DNA of 64,000 nt from Nonlabens ulvanivorans. GTDB taxonomy: Bacteria > Bacteroidota > Bacteroidia > Flavobacteriales > Flavobacteriaceae. Of this stretch, positions 51,189 to 60,407 are shown piece after piece. The number at the start of each line of letters is the position of its first letter. The stretch's first letter is position 1. The translations under genes were made by a program, and so were the position numbers. The stretch covers positions 372,001-436,000 of the forward strand of contig NZ_JPJI01000026.1 in the NCBI RefSeq assembly GCF_000732625.1, given 5' to 3'. The notes under the pieces were generated by a model. It did no database searches and was not told the origin of the DNA. It worked only from the letters and a program-made list of their open reading frames with translations.

Positions 51189-52046
51189 CTACTGTATGTT
51201 ATTAGGTGTGCCTTGATAATCGCCAGGGAATATGATATAGTATTGATTTAAGTATACTGTATTCTGAATATGGTAATGATACTCTGCAGTTGTTGTATGT
51301 TGTGTAGTAGAGGTATGCCCACCAGAAGCATCTAGATCAGTAGGATATGTTCCTGTAGATGTACATTATCTACCATAAATAAAGAAACCATCGCTTATGA
51401 TACCAACTAGTGCATCATCATCATCAGAAAAAGCTTTAGGTTCTAAGTGGTAGTGGTAACTTTGTGGTCCTGTATGCGCTGCGGTATAATCTAACGAGCC
51501 TACCGCGCTATCTAGTGGTACATTAGGTCCTTCTTCATCATTATAAATTACTGAACCACTAACAGCAATACCTATGGCTCCTAAACCAGTCGTTGAGGAA
51601 CTACTAGCCAGCGTTGGACTTGATGGAACTGTTAAAGAAAAGGAACCGTTAAAGTCGTCTATGTTACCAGGTGCCATTTGATCTCCACTAGTAATAATAG
51701 GATCCACATATAAAGGATGGTCAGTAGCGGCAGGACCTGTCACAACCGCATTACCATTAGGACCAGTTATGGTACGTACATTTGTGCTGGACCAGTAAGG
51801 TGAAGTGTGATTAGGCAAACCATTAGTCTCAATATTTACAGATGAAGTACCACTCATCATAATCGTGACATTATCTGAGTCAAATTCAGCAAAAGCGGCA
51901 TGTAATTCTGTTGCACCATTTCCACTTCCATCATCAGTTGTACTTCCATTATCGTCATCGCTTGAAGTACAAGAGTAAACTCCTGCGATAGCCATTATCG
52001 AAATCCCTATATACATAAGGAAGGATTTATTTTTTGATTGATTCAT
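51189..52046 (-). pseudogene. YHYH-domain lipoprotein gene interrupted by an in-frame TAA
   Basis: The first part (226 residues) has a lipoprotein-type signal (IMAIAGVYSC, acidic SSDDDDN tail) and the YHYH-domain core with SYHYHLEP and VGIISDGFFIYGR. A TAA at 51366-51368 then ends it. The same frame continues for another 58 codons to a TAG at 51189-51191 and encodes the rest of the family fold: TGTYPTDLDASGGHTSTTQ, the second AEYHYHIQNTVYLNQ and FPGDYQGTPNN. One base change (for example AAA to TAA) would explain it. It lies upstream of MORN and SCO genes. Confidence 0.8.
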
Positions 52047-52145
52047 AAATTCAAGGGTTGTGCGACTTAGATTTAAGCGCTGTTCATTGATATAAAACTT
52101 AGACTATTAAAAAATCTAAAAGTTTAATCAACACTTAAAAAAATG

Positions 52146-52595
52146 TTAACGACCTTTAACTATAGGCTTTATATCAATCGCAAAATTGACAGAATTTGCT
52201 ATGAAACAAAGTTGGTGTGCCTCTTCATGTAATTTTGTAGCTATATCTATTTGTTGAGCATCCAGAATTAAGACTTCGGGATTAAGAATAACTTTTTGAA
52301 AAGCACCACTAGCGTCTTCGTTTAATAATAAAGTACCTGAAACCTTATCTGTATATTCTAAGACATCTATACCATGCTGCTGGCACACGTAGAAATAAGA
52401 CATCATATGGCAAGAAGATAATGCGCTTAACAAAAGGTCTTCTGGGTTGTGTTTATTCTTATCTCCTTTAAATTCTCGGGCTGCAGATACGATGATATCT
52501 TTTTTCCCTTCTATAATAGAGGTATGAGTTTTATGGTTTTTAAATTGTCCTTTTTTCCACTGAGTTTGTACCTCGAAAAAGAATTCTTTTTTCAT
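52146..52595 (-). CDS. OsmC family peroxiredoxin-like protein
   Basis: The 149-residue protein has the OsmC/Ohr fold pattern. The two redox cysteines are in LSALSSCHMMSYFYV (about 60) and EEAHQLCFIANSV (about 128). It reduces organic hydroperoxides; the subfamily (OsmC rather than Ohr) is likely but not certain. The ATG at 52595 (MKKEFFFEV) begins 1 base after the PAP2 stop, so the two genes form an operon. Confidence 0.88.
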   Translation of the reverse strand: MKKEFFFEVQTQWKKGQFKNHKTHTSIIEGKKDIIVSAAREFKGDKNKHNPEDLLLSALSSCHMMSYFYVCQQHGIDVLEYTDKVSGTLLLNEDASGAFQKVILNPEVLILDAQQIDIATKLHEEAHQLCFIANSVNFAIDIKPIVKGR

Positions 52596-52596
52596 T

Positions 52597-53187
52597 CTAA
52601 AGTGCCGTGGATGATGAAGAAGCTGGTGCATATTTCGCTTTCGCGAAAGCGAATAATCGATAACATAACCAACCTATTACAGTTCCCATAAACATCCCCA
52701 TCAACACATCACCTGGATAATGTACTCCTAAATAAACGCGACTATAAGCCACTAACACAGCCCATATAAAAAGCAATATTCCAGTAGTTTTATGAGACTG
52801 CTTGAGCATATGCCACATAAATACAGCAAGTGCCATGGCATTACTAGCATGTCCACTATAAAAACCATAAGTACCACCACTTTTACCTACTTTAGAGATC
52901 AACCCTTCTAAAGCTGGTTCTCTAAACGGTCTTAATCGCAGTACCCATGTATTCTTAAATAGCATCGCAACTTGATCACTTATCGCAACTAATAATACAA
53001 TAGTGATTAACGCTATAATCAATTCTTTTTTATTTAACTTTTTAAAAAGCACATAAAACAAGTACAGATAAAGTGGGATTGCATAAAATTTATAAGTAAT
53101 GATATTGAAAATTAAATCAACGGTATCGTTTCCCCAATCATTCAACAAAAGCATTAAATCCCAGTCTAGCTGTTTAATATCTTCCAT
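52597..53187 (-). CDS. PAP2 family membrane phosphatase
   Basis: The 196-residue protein has six membrane segments and the three phosphatase motifs: NTWVLRLRPFREP (KxxxxxxRP-like, about 75), FYSGHASN (about 103) and SRVYLGVHYPGDV (about 149). Family members dephosphorylate lipid phosphates such as undecaprenyl pyrophosphate. FAFAKAK at residue about 184, the C-terminal cytosolic tail, is encoded by a 20-bp form of the palindrome (52634-52653). Its start shares a base with the stop of the upstream gene. Confidence 0.9.
   Translation of the reverse strand: MEDIKQLDWDLMLLLNDWGNDTVDLIFNIITYKFYAIPLYLYLFYVLFKKLNKKELIIALITIVLLVAISDQVAMLFKNTWVLRLRPFREPALEGLISKVGKSGGTYGFYSGHASNAMALAVFMWHMLKQSHKTTGILLFIWAVLVAYSRVYLGVHYPGDVLMGMFMGTVIGWLCYRLFAFAKAKYAPASSSSTAL
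52634..52653. repeat. Intragenic palindrome, copy 12 (20 bp)
   Basis: The core is extended by TT/AA to a 20-bp perfect palindrome. Read as FAFAKAK in the C-terminal tail of the PAP2 protein. Confidence 0.9.
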
Positions 53188-53417
53188 TATTCTTTATCAT
53201 AGATAGCACACTGCTCGTCGTAGAATCGACTAGCTTCTTCGATTAGGTTCTTGGTTTCTTCCTCAAGTTCTTCTTCATCTTTCTTTTCAATATCTTCTAG
53301 AAATTCTAGAGTATCATCTTTTAAATTTATCACAAATCGAGGATAATCGAGGTGTACTACAAAAATATCTTCGGGATGGTGAGCGTTATCGCCCATAAGA
53401 AATCTAGGGAAAGCCAT
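53187..53417 (-). CDS. Conserved small acidic protein
   Basis: The 76-residue acidic protein (MAFPRFLMGDNAHHPEDIFVVH at the start, then an acidic helix DIEKKDEEELEEETKNLIEE) has the look of a conserved flavobacterial protein, but I know no function. It heads the operon with PAP2 and OsmC. Confidence 0.65.
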   Translation of the reverse strand: MAFPRFLMGDNAHHPEDIFVVHLDYPRFVINLKDDTLEFLEDIEKKDEEELEEETKNLIEEASRFYDEQCAIYDKE

Positions 53418-53560
53418 GTTACTAGTTATGAATTATATGTTATCGTTGAGAATTGTAAAATGTTGCTGTCGCAGCAGTTTTACTAAAACTCTAGGTTACC
53501 TTAACTTAGTTTTTAATAATAGTGCAATCTAAGAAATTCTAAATTCAGAATTATAAAAAG

Positions 53561-53568
53561 TATCTTTG
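53561..53568 (+). promoter_or_regulatory. -7 promoter box TATCTTTG of lptB; leaderless start
   Basis: An exact TAnnTTTG ending 4 bases before the ATG at 53573. It predicts a leaderless transcript. The 155-base gap upstream also contains a small hairpin TGCTG-TCG-CAGCA (53462-53475 region). Confidence 0.55.
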
Positions 53569-53572
53569 TTTT

Positions 53573-54319
53573 ATGCAACAACTAAGAGCAGATAATTTAC
53601 AGAAGTCCTATAAAGGCAGACCAGTAGTTAAAGGTGTTTCTTTTGAAGTGAACCAAGGCGAAATCGTAGGTCTACTGGGACCTAACGGTGCTGGTAAAAC
53701 AACATCTTTCTATATGACTGTAGGACTGGTTAAACCTACTGGTGGTGATGTGTGGCTAGATGATAAAAAGATTACTCAATACCCGATGTACAAACGTGCA
53801 CAAAATGGTATAGGCTATCTGGCACAAGAAGCTTCTATATTTAGAAAATTAACAGTAGAAGAGAATATACTGGGCGTACTGCAATTAACTGACCTGACTA
53901 AAAAAGAACAACGAGAACGTTGCGAGATGCTATTAGAAGAATTTAGTCTAGAAGATAGACGCAACCGTAACGGTGACTTATTAAGTGGTGGAGAAAGACG
54001 CCGTACAGAGATTGCTCGCGCACTTGCGACTAACCCAACATTTATACTGCTAGATGAACCATTTGCAGGAGTAGATCCAGTAGCTGTAGAAGACATACAA
54101 CGTATTGTCGCTCAACTAACTAAAAAGAACATAGGTATTCTTATCACTGATCATAACGTTCAAGAAACGCTGGCTATTACGGACCGTACCTACCTGATGT
54201 TTGAAGGTAATATTCTTAAACATGGTAGTCCAGAAGAACTTGCTGAAGATGAAGTAGTGCGTCGAGTATACCTAGGTCAGAATTTTGAGCTGCGCAAGAA
54301 GAAGTTGTTTGCTGATTAA
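53573..54319 (+). CDS. lptB: LPS export ABC transporter ATP-binding protein LptB
   Basis: LptB is the ATPase of the LptBFGC complex, which extracts lipopolysaccharide from the inner membrane. The 248-residue protein has Walker [16 protein letters not shown] (about 34), the Q-loop [16 protein letters not shown], signature [16 protein letters not shown] (about 140), Walker [14 protein letters not shown] and H-loop [10 protein letters not shown]. The ATG lies 4 bases after the -7 box. Convergent with pssA (9-base gap). Confidence 0.96.
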   Translation: MQQLRADNLQKSYKGRPVVKGVSFEVNQGEIVGLLGPNGAGKTTSFYMTVGLVKPTGGDVWLDDKKITQYPMYKRAQNGIGYLAQEASIFRKLTVEENILGVLQLTDLTKKEQRERCEMLLEEFSLEDRRNRNGDLLSGGERRRTEIARALATNPTFILLDEPFAGVDPVAVEDIQRIVAQLTKKNIGILITDHNVQETLAITDRTYLMFEGNILKHGSPEELAEDEVVRRVYLGQNFELRKKKLFAD

Positions 54320-54328
54320 AGATTAACC

Positions 54329-55084
54329 TTACGATTTTACAGCGCTTAAATTATTAAAAACGCTCATCAACACGTAAAGAACGATAATACAAGGAACCGC
54401 ATAGATTTTAAGTATTACAATCATTGCAATGCATATCGCTATAAAAATCCATCTTATCTCGTTGCTTTTCCAGCCGAAGGTTTTAAATTTTAACGCAAAC
54501 AACGGTAATTCTGCATTAAGTAAGTAACAGCTTATAATCGTGATTAGTATTAAAACATATGGATTACTTAATAATCCAAAAATAAAATCGCTAGTTGTCA
54601 TTTGAGCAATAATCCCTAGTGAGATGATTAAAATAGCATTTGCTGGTGTAGGTACACCTATAAAAGAATCTGTCTGTCTGGTATCTATGTTAAATTTAGC
54701 CAGTCGATAACCACTGGCCGCAGTAATTAAAAATCCTAAAAAAGTAATTTCCTTAAATAAACTGGTTGCACTACTCCATCCTAGATCGCCATTCACAGCA
54801 AATAATGTAGAAGAGTGACCTGTAGCATCTGCAAGTAATTGACACATGACAATACCAGGCACAACACCACTAGTCACCATATCTGCAAGTGAATCTAACT
54901 GCGTACCTAACTCACTAGAAACCTTTAATAATCTAGCTGCCAGGCCGTCAAAGAAATCAAAAAATATACCTAGCGCCACAAAAATACCAGCAAGTATCAA
55001 CTCATCTTTGAAAGCATATACCGCAGCGATGCAACCAGACAACAGGTTTAACATCGTTATTAAATTGGGAATCCATTTCTTCAT
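54329..55084 (-). CDS. pssA: CDP-diacylglycerol-serine O-phosphatidyltransferase
   Basis: It makes phosphatidylserine, precursor of phosphatidylethanolamine. The 251-residue membrane enzyme has the CDP-alcohol phosphotransferase motif DGLAARLLKVSSELGTQLDSLAD (D-G-x2-A-R-x8-G-x3-D-x3-D, about residues 45-67) and about seven membrane segments. A near -7 box (CATATTTG) ends 4 bases before its ATG, so it may be leaderless too. Confidence 0.93.
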   Translation of the reverse strand: MKKWIPNLITMLNLLSGCIAAVYAFKDELILAGIFVALGIFFDFFDGLAARLLKVSSELGTQLDSLADMVTSGVVPGIVMCQLLADATGHSSTLFAVNGDLGWSSATSLFKEITFLGFLITAASGYRLAKFNIDTRQTDSFIGVPTPANAILIISLGIIAQMTTSDFIFGLLSNPYVLILITIISCYLLNAELPLFALKFKTFGWKSNEIRWIFIAICIAMIVILKIYAVPCIIVLYVLMSVFNNLSAVKS

Positions 55085-55193
55085 TCTACAAATATGCAGT
55101 TTTCTACGATACTTGTTTCAACTTGATATGCAATATCCTAGGGTTTTGCTAGTTATTTAGTGAGAAACCTAGATATTTGCAGCTAGATTATAT

Positions 55194-56276
55194 ATGACCA
55201 GAAAAGCTAATTTTATTATTGTATTGTGTTGCGTTCTCGCTTTCGCGAAAGCGTATTCACAAACCTCTAGAGCATACTCTAACGAATTCTTAAACATAGG
55301 AGTCGATGCAGCAGCACTAGGTATGAGTAACGCCGTGGTTGCTAGCACAAATGATGTCAATGCTGGTTACTGGAATCCAGCAGGATTAATGCGTGTTCAA
55401 GAACAAGAGATTAGTGTAATGCATGCTAACTATTTTGCAAATATTGCACAGTACAATTATGGTGCATTTGCCATGCCTATAGACGACTTTAGTTCCTTTG
55501 GGTTTTCTGTCATACGATTTTCTGTAGATGACATATTAAATACAACTCAATTAATTGATCAACAAGGAAATATTAATTATGACCGTATTTCTACATTCTC
55601 AACTGCAGATTGGGCGTTCACATTTTCTTATGCAAGAGAATCACAATTAGATGGTTTTAGTTATGGAGGTAATGTGAAAGTCATACGACGAGTTATAGGA
55701 GAATTTGCAAATGCATGGGGTTTTGGCTTTGATGTAGGCGCACAGTTTAAACGTGGTGACTGGGAACTAGGTTTTATGGCTAGAGACATTACAACAACCT
55801 ATAATACCTGGACCATCGATGAAGAAAAATATGCCGAAGTACAAGGAGCCGTGGAAAATCAAAATCAAGATTTACCAGAAACAACAGAAATAACATTACC
55901 TAAATTACAGATAGGTGTTGCTCGTACTTTCACATTTCACTACGACCATATTCTAACTGCCGAAGTTGATTTAAATATGCGCTTTATACAAACTAATGAT
56001 ATTATATCCAGTAGTGCCGTAAGTGCTACACCAGCATTAGGCTTACAGTATGGATTTACAGATTTAGTTTTTGTGAGAGCTGGAGTCGGTAATTTTCAAA
56101 ACGTGCAACAACTCGATGGAAGTGATAATGTGAACTTTCAACCTAATATAGGAATAGGCTTTAAGTACAAAGGTATTGCGGTAGATTATGCACTGACAGA
56201 TATAGGCGATTCTAGCGAGGCGCTTTATTCAAATATTTTCTCGCTTAAGGTAGATCTTTCTACATTTTCTAGATAA
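55194..56276 (+). CDS. PorV/PorQ family outer-membrane beta-barrel protein
   Basis: The 360-residue precursor has a signal peptide (residues 1-22, LAFAKAYSQ at its end). The barrel starts NEFLNIGVDAAALGMSNAVVAS, then TNDVNAGYWNPAGL, the signature of the PorV/PorQ/UPF0164 family. The last strand ends IFSLKVDLSTFSR. PorV and PorQ serve type IX secretion; whether this paralogue does is not known. The signal peptide residues AFAKA are encoded by the palindrome at 55238-55253. Followed after 29 bases by lnt. Confidence 0.82.
   Translation: MTRKANFIIVLCCVLAFAKAYSQTSRAYSNEFLNIGVDAAALGMSNAVVASTNDVNAGYWNPAGLMRVQEQEISVMHANYFANIAQYNYGAFAMPIDDFSSFGFSVIRFSVDDILNTTQLIDQQGNINYDRISTFSTADWAFTFSYARESQLDGFSYGGNVKVIRRVIGEFANAWGFGFDVGAQFKRGDWELGFMARDITTTYNTWTIDEEKYAEVQGAVENQNQDLPETTEITLPKLQIGVARTFTFHYDHILTAEVDLNMRFIQTNDIISSSAVSATPALGLQYGFTDLVFVRAGVGNFQNVQQLDGSDNVNFQPNIGIGFKYKGIAVDYALTDIGDSSEALYSNIFSLKVDLSTFSR
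55238..55253. repeat. Intragenic palindrome, copy 13 (signal peptide)
   Basis: The exact 16-bp core. Read as AFAKA in the signal peptide of the PorV-like protein. Confidence 0.9.
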
Positions 56277-56305
56277 GTTTGATACCTTAGCATCTTAGTT
56301 TATTT

Positions 56306-57913
56306 ATGAAGTACTCTAGTATTCTTCTCGCTCTTTTATCAGGTATATTATTATGGTTAGGATGGCCTACTTATGGTTTTCCTTTACTATTATTTGGTGC
56401 CTTTGTCCCTTTACTATTTGCAGAACTTCATATCAGAAAATCTGAATTAAGATTCAAAGGATGGCGTGTTTTAGGACTTTCGTATCTCAGTTTTTTTATT
56501 TGGAACATTTCAACCACTTGGTGGCTCTATCTTGCAACAGGATTTGGAATGTGGTTTGCTGTTTTAGTAAACAGTTTATTGATGGCTCTAGTATTTTTAT
56601 GTTATCATAAATTTGCTAAAAAAGTATCACAAGGTGCTGCGTTTACCTTCTTAAGCTGTTTATGGATTAGCTTTGAGTACATGCACTTGCAATGGGACTT
56701 TTCATGGCCATGGCTCAATTTGGGTAATGGTTTCAGTGAATATGTAAGCTGGATTCAATGGTATGAATATACCGGCACTTTTGGTGGTACCTTGTGGATC
56801 TGGTTATTAAATGTAATCCTATTTTATACCATTTTCAAATTGAAGAATTATGGCTTTACTGTGATTCAAGCTCTTAAAAAATCAGTATTACCAGCGTTGG
56901 TGATTTTAATTCCCATAGGAATATCTCAAATTATTTTATTCAGTTATTTTGAAGTAAATAAAGATAGCGGCACTGATGTAGTAATTGTGCAACCTAATAT
57001 AGATCCTTATGAAGAGAAATACACCTTTACAAATGATAAGGTCACTCAACTCATCACAAACCTTGCTTTACCTGAAATAACACTAAACACTGAGTTTGTA
57101 ATTGCTCCAGAAACTGTAATCGCTGATAACATAAGGATAAGTCAAGTTAATTATCATCCTACACTACAAAGTCTGAGAGGTAATTTTGCCTCCTATCCCA
57201 ACCTGAGTTACTTAGGTGGTATATCATTAGTTGATGTATTTAAAAATCCTGATCAAGCTACCAATCAAACAAATCTGGCTAGCGATGGAGTGACCTATTA
57301 TAACGATTACAACAGCGCGATGTTTTTTAACCAGCTGGGACCTGTTGAGTTATATCATAAATCTAAGTTGGTTGTAGGTATTGAGAACTTTCCATATAAA
57401 AGTATTCTTAAACCAATACTAGGCGATGCCATGATAGATTTAGGCGGAACTGTAGCTACTAAAACCACACAAGAAGAACGTAGCGTCTTTACTTCATTAA
57501 ATGAAACTAAAGTAGCATCCATAATTTGTTACGAATCTGTATATGGAGAATACGTCACTGGATATATAAATAATGGAGCGCAATTTCTTGCTATTATCAC
57601 TAACGATGCGTGGTGGGGAAATACTCAAGGACATCAACAACATTTAAGTTTAGCTAGGCTGCGTGCTATAGAATCTAGAAGATGGATTACAAGAAGCGCT
57701 AATACGGGCGTAAGTGCTATCATCGATCACCGTGGAAAAATCATACAATCATTGGGATACGGTAAACAAGGCACCATAAACGGTACGATAAGAAAACGTG
57801 ATGACATTACTTTTTATGTACAACATGGTGATTACATAGCTCGTATTGCGATATTTATGGGTGTATTTACTCTATTATTTGGCTTTACTAGACGCCGTAA
57901 AAAACGTGCCTAA
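56306..57913 (+). CDS. lnt: Apolipoprotein N-acyltransferase
   Basis: Lnt adds the third acyl chain to lipoproteins in the inner membrane. The 535-residue protein has about six N-terminal membrane segments (1-205) and a nitrilase-type periplasmic domain with catalytic Glu in FVIAPETVI (about 270), Lys in YHKSKLVVGIE (about 355) and Cys in ASIICYESVYG (about 411). A final membrane helix and the basic end RRRKKRA follow. Consistent with several lipoprotein genes in this window. Confidence 0.93.
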   Translation: MKYSSILLALLSGILLWLGWPTYGFPLLLFGAFVPLLFAELHIRKSELRFKGWRVLGLSYLSFFIWNISTTWWLYLATGFGMWFAVLVNSLLMALVFLCYHKFAKKVSQGAAFTFLSCLWISFEYMHLQWDFSWPWLNLGNGFSEYVSWIQWYEYTGTFGGTLWIWLLNVILFYTIFKLKNYGFTVIQALKKSVLPALVILIPIGISQIILFSYFEVNKDSGTDVVIVQPNIDPYEEKYTFTNDKVTQLITNLALPEITLNTEFVIAPETVIADNIRISQVNYHPTLQSLRGNFASYPNLSYLGGISLVDVFKNPDQATNQTNLASDGVTYYNDYNSAMFFNQLGPVELYHKSKLVVGIENFPYKSILKPILGDAMIDLGGTVATKTTQEERSVFTSLNETKVASIICYESVYGEYVTGYINNGAQFLAIITNDAWWGNTQGHQQHLSLARLRAIESRRWITRSANTGVSAIIDHRGKIIQSLGYGKQGTINGTIRKRDDITFYVQHGDYIARIAIFMGVFTLLFGFTRRRKKRA

Positions 57914-57973
57914 ATAGAATAATTCTAAAATGACTTCAATGTCTATTGAGTAAGATGAAAGTTTTATTGTTAC

Positions 57974-59365
57974 CTATTGTCCTTTAAAAAAGATGATGGT
58001 AGTTAAAGTTTTAACGATGATTCTTAAGTCTAGGAATAAACTGCGATGCTTAATATAATAAAGATCATATTGTAACTTTCTTAGGCTGTCTAGCTCTGAC
58101 TCTCCATATTTAGTTTTGACTTGTGCCCAACCAGTTAATCCAGGTTTTACGACATGTCTGGTTTCATAGAAAGGAATCTTTTCAGAAAGTTGTTTTACAA
58201 ATACAGGCCTTTCTGGTCTAGGTCCAATAATACTCATTTCACCTTTTAAAATATTATAAAACTGGGGAAACTCATCAAGACGAGACTTTCTTAAAAACTT
58301 TCCAAAAGCAGTAATTCTGCTATCATTTTTAGTGGCAAATTGAGCTCCATCAACCTCAGCATTTTTGACCATTGTTCTAAACTTATAAATCTGAAAAGAC
58401 TTACGATTTTTACCAACACGCTCTTGTTTATAAAACAACGGACCTCTATTACCCATTATATTACCGATAAAAATTAAAGGCAACAACACTAGTCCAAAAA
58501 TCAAACCTAATATGGAGCAAACGATGTCAAACAATCTATGATATACCATATAGAGTTTATTCTGATTGCTACGTGCAAATGGGAAGTATTTATAAAAATC
58601 TTTACCTACATATTGAACAGGCACTCGATCTGTAATCTCCTCATAAATCTGAGTATATTCTCTTACAGAAAAACCGTTTTCTACTAACTCGATAAGCCAC
58701 TCATACAGCTCTGGCGTGATCCCTTCAACATTTGAAGAAGCTATAACAATCTCACTCACCTCTTGACCTTCTAATCTGTTTTTTGCTTCTGGTATTGTTA
58801 ATATACTTATACGATCATCATGACCTATTTCAAGTTGCCGATCTGTATTAATATAACCTGCAATTTTATAATTAGGATCAGCTTCCTGTAATGTTTCTGC
58901 TACTTGAGCAGCGTCTGTGGCATCAGCAATAATTAGTATGTTCTTATAAAATCTAGAACTAGAAAATAACTTAATATAAAAGGCTCGCCAAATTAAAAGT
59001 GATAAAGTAATGGCTAGATAAAAATATAAAATCTGTAATCTATTCTCTGGTAAAGATGGTGTTAAGAAAGGTGTCAACAGGTAAATTAACGAAGTAATAG
59101 AACTGGTAAAAACCACACCTCTCAATGTAGAAGTAATTCGACTTGCACGTTGTAAATGATACAATTCAAATACAGTCGCAAAAAACAATAAATATGCACC
59201 TAACAATATAATCCAAGACCAATGTTCTTCATTAATTTTAAAATAATCAAAATTAAACACAGTACCTACTAGATGAAGCGCGCCTAAAACGACGGCTACA
59301 TCTATGATACGCAATAAAACCTTGCGTTCAGAGATTTCAAAATGTATAGAACCTGGTTGGGACAT
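57974..59365 (-). CDS. Undecaprenyl-phosphate sugar phosphotransferase (WcaJ/polyprenyl glycosylphosphotransferase family)
   Basis: The enzyme transfers a hexose-1-phosphate to undecaprenyl phosphate to start an exopolysaccharide or O-antigen unit. The 463-residue protein has four N-terminal membrane helices, a Rossmann-like middle region (CoA_binding_3-like), one more helix (about 270-290) and the catalytic domain with YKQERVGKNRKSFQIYKFRTM (about 315), DEFPQFYNILKGEMSIIGPRPERP and RHVVKPGLTGWAQV. It ends the EPS operon, 28 bases after the preceding glycosyltransferase gene. Confidence 0.92.
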   Translation of the reverse strand: MSQPGSIHFEISERKVLLRIIDVAVVLGALHLVGTVFNFDYFKINEEHWSWIILLGAYLLFFATVFELYHLQRASRITSTLRGVVFTSSITSLIYLLTPFLTPSLPENRLQILYFYLAITLSLLIWRAFYIKLFSSSRFYKNILIIADATDAAQVAETLQEADPNYKIAGYINTDRQLEIGHDDRISILTIPEAKNRLEGQEVSEIVIASSNVEGITPELYEWLIELVENGFSVREYTQIYEEITDRVPVQYVGKDFYKYFPFARSNQNKLYMVYHRLFDIVCSILGLIFGLVLLPLIFIGNIMGNRGPLFYKQERVGKNRKSFQIYKFRTMVKNAEVDGAQFATKNDSRITAFGKFLRKSRLDEFPQFYNILKGEMSIIGPRPERPVFVKQLSEKIPFYETRHVVKPGLTGWAQVKTKYGESELDSLRKLQYDLYYIKHRSLFLDLRIIVKTLTTIIFFKGQ

Positions 59366-59393
59366 CGTTCAAATTGGGGCTCTAAAGATAAGA

Positions 59394-60407
59394 TTACCCT
59401 TCAAATAATTGAAGCCATAATCCTTTAACTTTATCCCAGTTGAAATTTTCGGCAGTTGTCCTGGCATTTTGAGCTATACCTGTTACTAACTGATTATTCT
59501 CTAATAACTCATTAATATGGTTAGCCATTTCAACAGCCTTAAAAGGTGGCGTTAGAAATCCATTTTCACCATGTTTTATTAAGAATGGAATACCGCCTAC
59601 ATTTGTAGATATCACTGGCAATCCTAATGCCATGGCTTCAATGACACTTACTGGTAGATTATCAAAATTAGAGGTGTTTATGAATAGATCATAGTTTTTA
59701 CTCAATGATATCCAATCTTCCTTATCGAGCAAACCTGTAAACTCTACAGATAAATTCTTTTGAGCTGCTATTGAAATACATTTCTTCATCGATCCATCCT
59801 TATCCGGTCCGACCATACATAATTTGGCATTGGGATAATTTTCAGATATCAAATCGAGAACTTCTAAAGCCATTTCAGGATTATAAATATCAGCAAAAGA
59901 TCTAACCCATAATAATCTAGGTTGTATCTCAGATCTCAACTTAAATGAATATTTATTTAAATCGATATGATTAGGTATTTTAACTAGTTGTTTAAAATCC
60001 GCTTTCGCGAAAGCGTCTATCAAATAATCACTAGGACTCACAACAGTATGAGCATTATTAATAAAAGCTTGAATAGCTTTAGGATTTTTACTTAATCGGT
60101 CTGGTAAGTTACCACCATGAAGTATAGGAATATATTTGATTTTTAAAGATTTACATAACCGACCGATTGTTATAGCATACCAAAAATTACGAGTACTATA
60201 AGTGTCAATTAAGACATAATGTGCCCAGTTTCTACTTAAAAAAGTTAGACGCATCATATGTAATAATCTAGCATTGGTATTTTTTACGGAAGATGCGTAT
60301 CTCAATTTAAAACCTTCTTTTTGAAGCAAAGGTCCAAGTATATCGATCGTTGTGGCAGTGCGTCCTTTACCAGCTAACTTATTCCCTATATACAGAATGT
60401 TTTTCAT
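59394..60407 (-). CDS. Glycosyltransferase family 4 (GT-B fold)
   Basis: The 337-residue protein has a GT-B fold with the C-terminal domain pattern LCMVGPDKDG (about 198) and the nucleotide-sugar loop FINTSNFDNLPVSVIEAMALGLPVISTNVGG (about 250-280, with the E-x7-E-like motif). Donor and acceptor are unknown. DAFAKAD (about residue 135) is encoded by the palindrome at 60000-60015. It shares one base with the ligase gene. Confidence 0.88.
   Translation of the reverse strand: MKNILYIGNKLAGKGRTATTIDILGPLLQKEGFKLRYASSVKNTNARLLHMMRLTFLSRNWAHYVLIDTYSTRNFWYAITIGRLCKSLKIKYIPILHGGNLPDRLSKNPKAIQAFINNAHTVVSPSDYLIDAFAKADFKQLVKIPNHIDLNKYSFKLRSEIQPRLLWVRSFADIYNPEMALEVLDLISENYPNAKLCMVGPDKDGSMKKCISIAAQKNLSVEFTGLLDKEDWISLSKNYDLFINTSNFDNLPVSVIEAMALGLPVISTNVGGIPFLIKHGENGFLTPPFKAVEMANHINELLENNQLVTGIAQNARTTAENFNWDKVKGLWLQLFEG
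60000..60015. repeat. Intragenic palindrome, copy 14
   Basis: The exact 16-bp core. Read as DAFAKAD in a GT4 gene. Confidence 0.9.

Noticed and set aside
57914-57926. TAGAAT-A-ATTCTA after lnt as a terminator
   Set aside because: An AT-only 6-bp stem with no T run would be too weak to terminate transcription.
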